From: Methanosarcinaceae archaeon
Lineage (GTDB): Archaea > Halobacteriota > Methanosarcinia > Methanosarcinales > Methanosarcinaceae
DNA length: 5,403 nucleotides
Reading direction: 5' to 3'
Assembly: GCA_016926455.1 (NCBI GenBank)
Contig: JAFGOO010000096.1
Coordinates: 1 to 5,403 of the forward strand
Part shown: positions 5,403 through 5,403 of the stretch, piece after piece
How positions within the stretch are numbered: the stretch's first letter is position 1
Layout: each line of letters opens with the position of its first letter
Notes under the pieces: generated by a model
What the model saw: the letters and a program-made list of their open reading frames with translations, nothing else
Database searches by the model: none
Told to the model about the DNA's origin: nothing
Made by a program: the position numbers and the translations under genes

Positions 5403-5403
5403 A

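Overview
The window looks like chromosomal DNA from a methylotrophic or aceticlastic methanogen of the Methanosarcinales. The evidence is a Cam-type gamma carbonic anhydrase with an export signal, an archaeal phosphoglycerate kinase, AMMECR1 and small cyclophilin genes, TATA-like promoters, GAGGTG-type ribosome binding sites, and IS200/IS605-type insertion-sequence debris. The species cannot be named from this stretch alone.

Layout. Positions 1-166 are the 3' end of a transposon: the last codons of a TnpB gene, then its right end and omega-RNA (reRNA) region. Directly after it lies the C-terminal half of a DUF362 gene (184-687, +), apparently cut off from its N-terminal half. A convergent gene (787-1215, -) encodes a small CoA-binding Rossmann protein. 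A divergent promoter region (1216-1402) separates it from cam (1403-2188, +), and holds a 15-bp palindrome at the CoA-binding gene's promoter. A strong hairpin plus T-tract terminator follows cam. Next come a second, TnpB-less omega-RNA/right-end remnant (about 2307-2392) and a leader with overlapping inverted repeats (2420-2465). Then comes a hemD-like reading frame (2499-3197, +) that is complete in length but carries two in-frame stops, TAA and TAG. The rest is on the minus strand: a cyclophilin peptidyl-prolyl isomerase (3267-3692), an AMMECR1-family protein (3847-4452), and the C-terminal three quarters of phosphoglycerate kinase (4509-5402), which runs off the right edge.

How the genes relate. 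There is no single obvious pathway. pgk (central carbon metabolism) and the AMMECR1 gene share a strand with a 56-bp gap and may be co-transcribed. The cyclophilin gene downstream has a 154-bp gap and probably its own promoter. Cam would act outside the membrane on CO2/bicarbonate. HemD would normally make uroporphyrinogen III, the precursor of F430, corrinoids and siroheme, so its double interruption is the most surprising feature. The left half is shaped by IS200/IS605-type insertion and decay: one right end abuts a broken gene, and a second sits between cam and hemD.

I saw no CRISPR array, rRNA or tRNA, and no clear evidence of a wholly new system. The best leads are the stop-interrupted hemD in a lineage where TAG can encode pyrrolysine, the orphan omega-RNA remnant, and the promoter palindrome.
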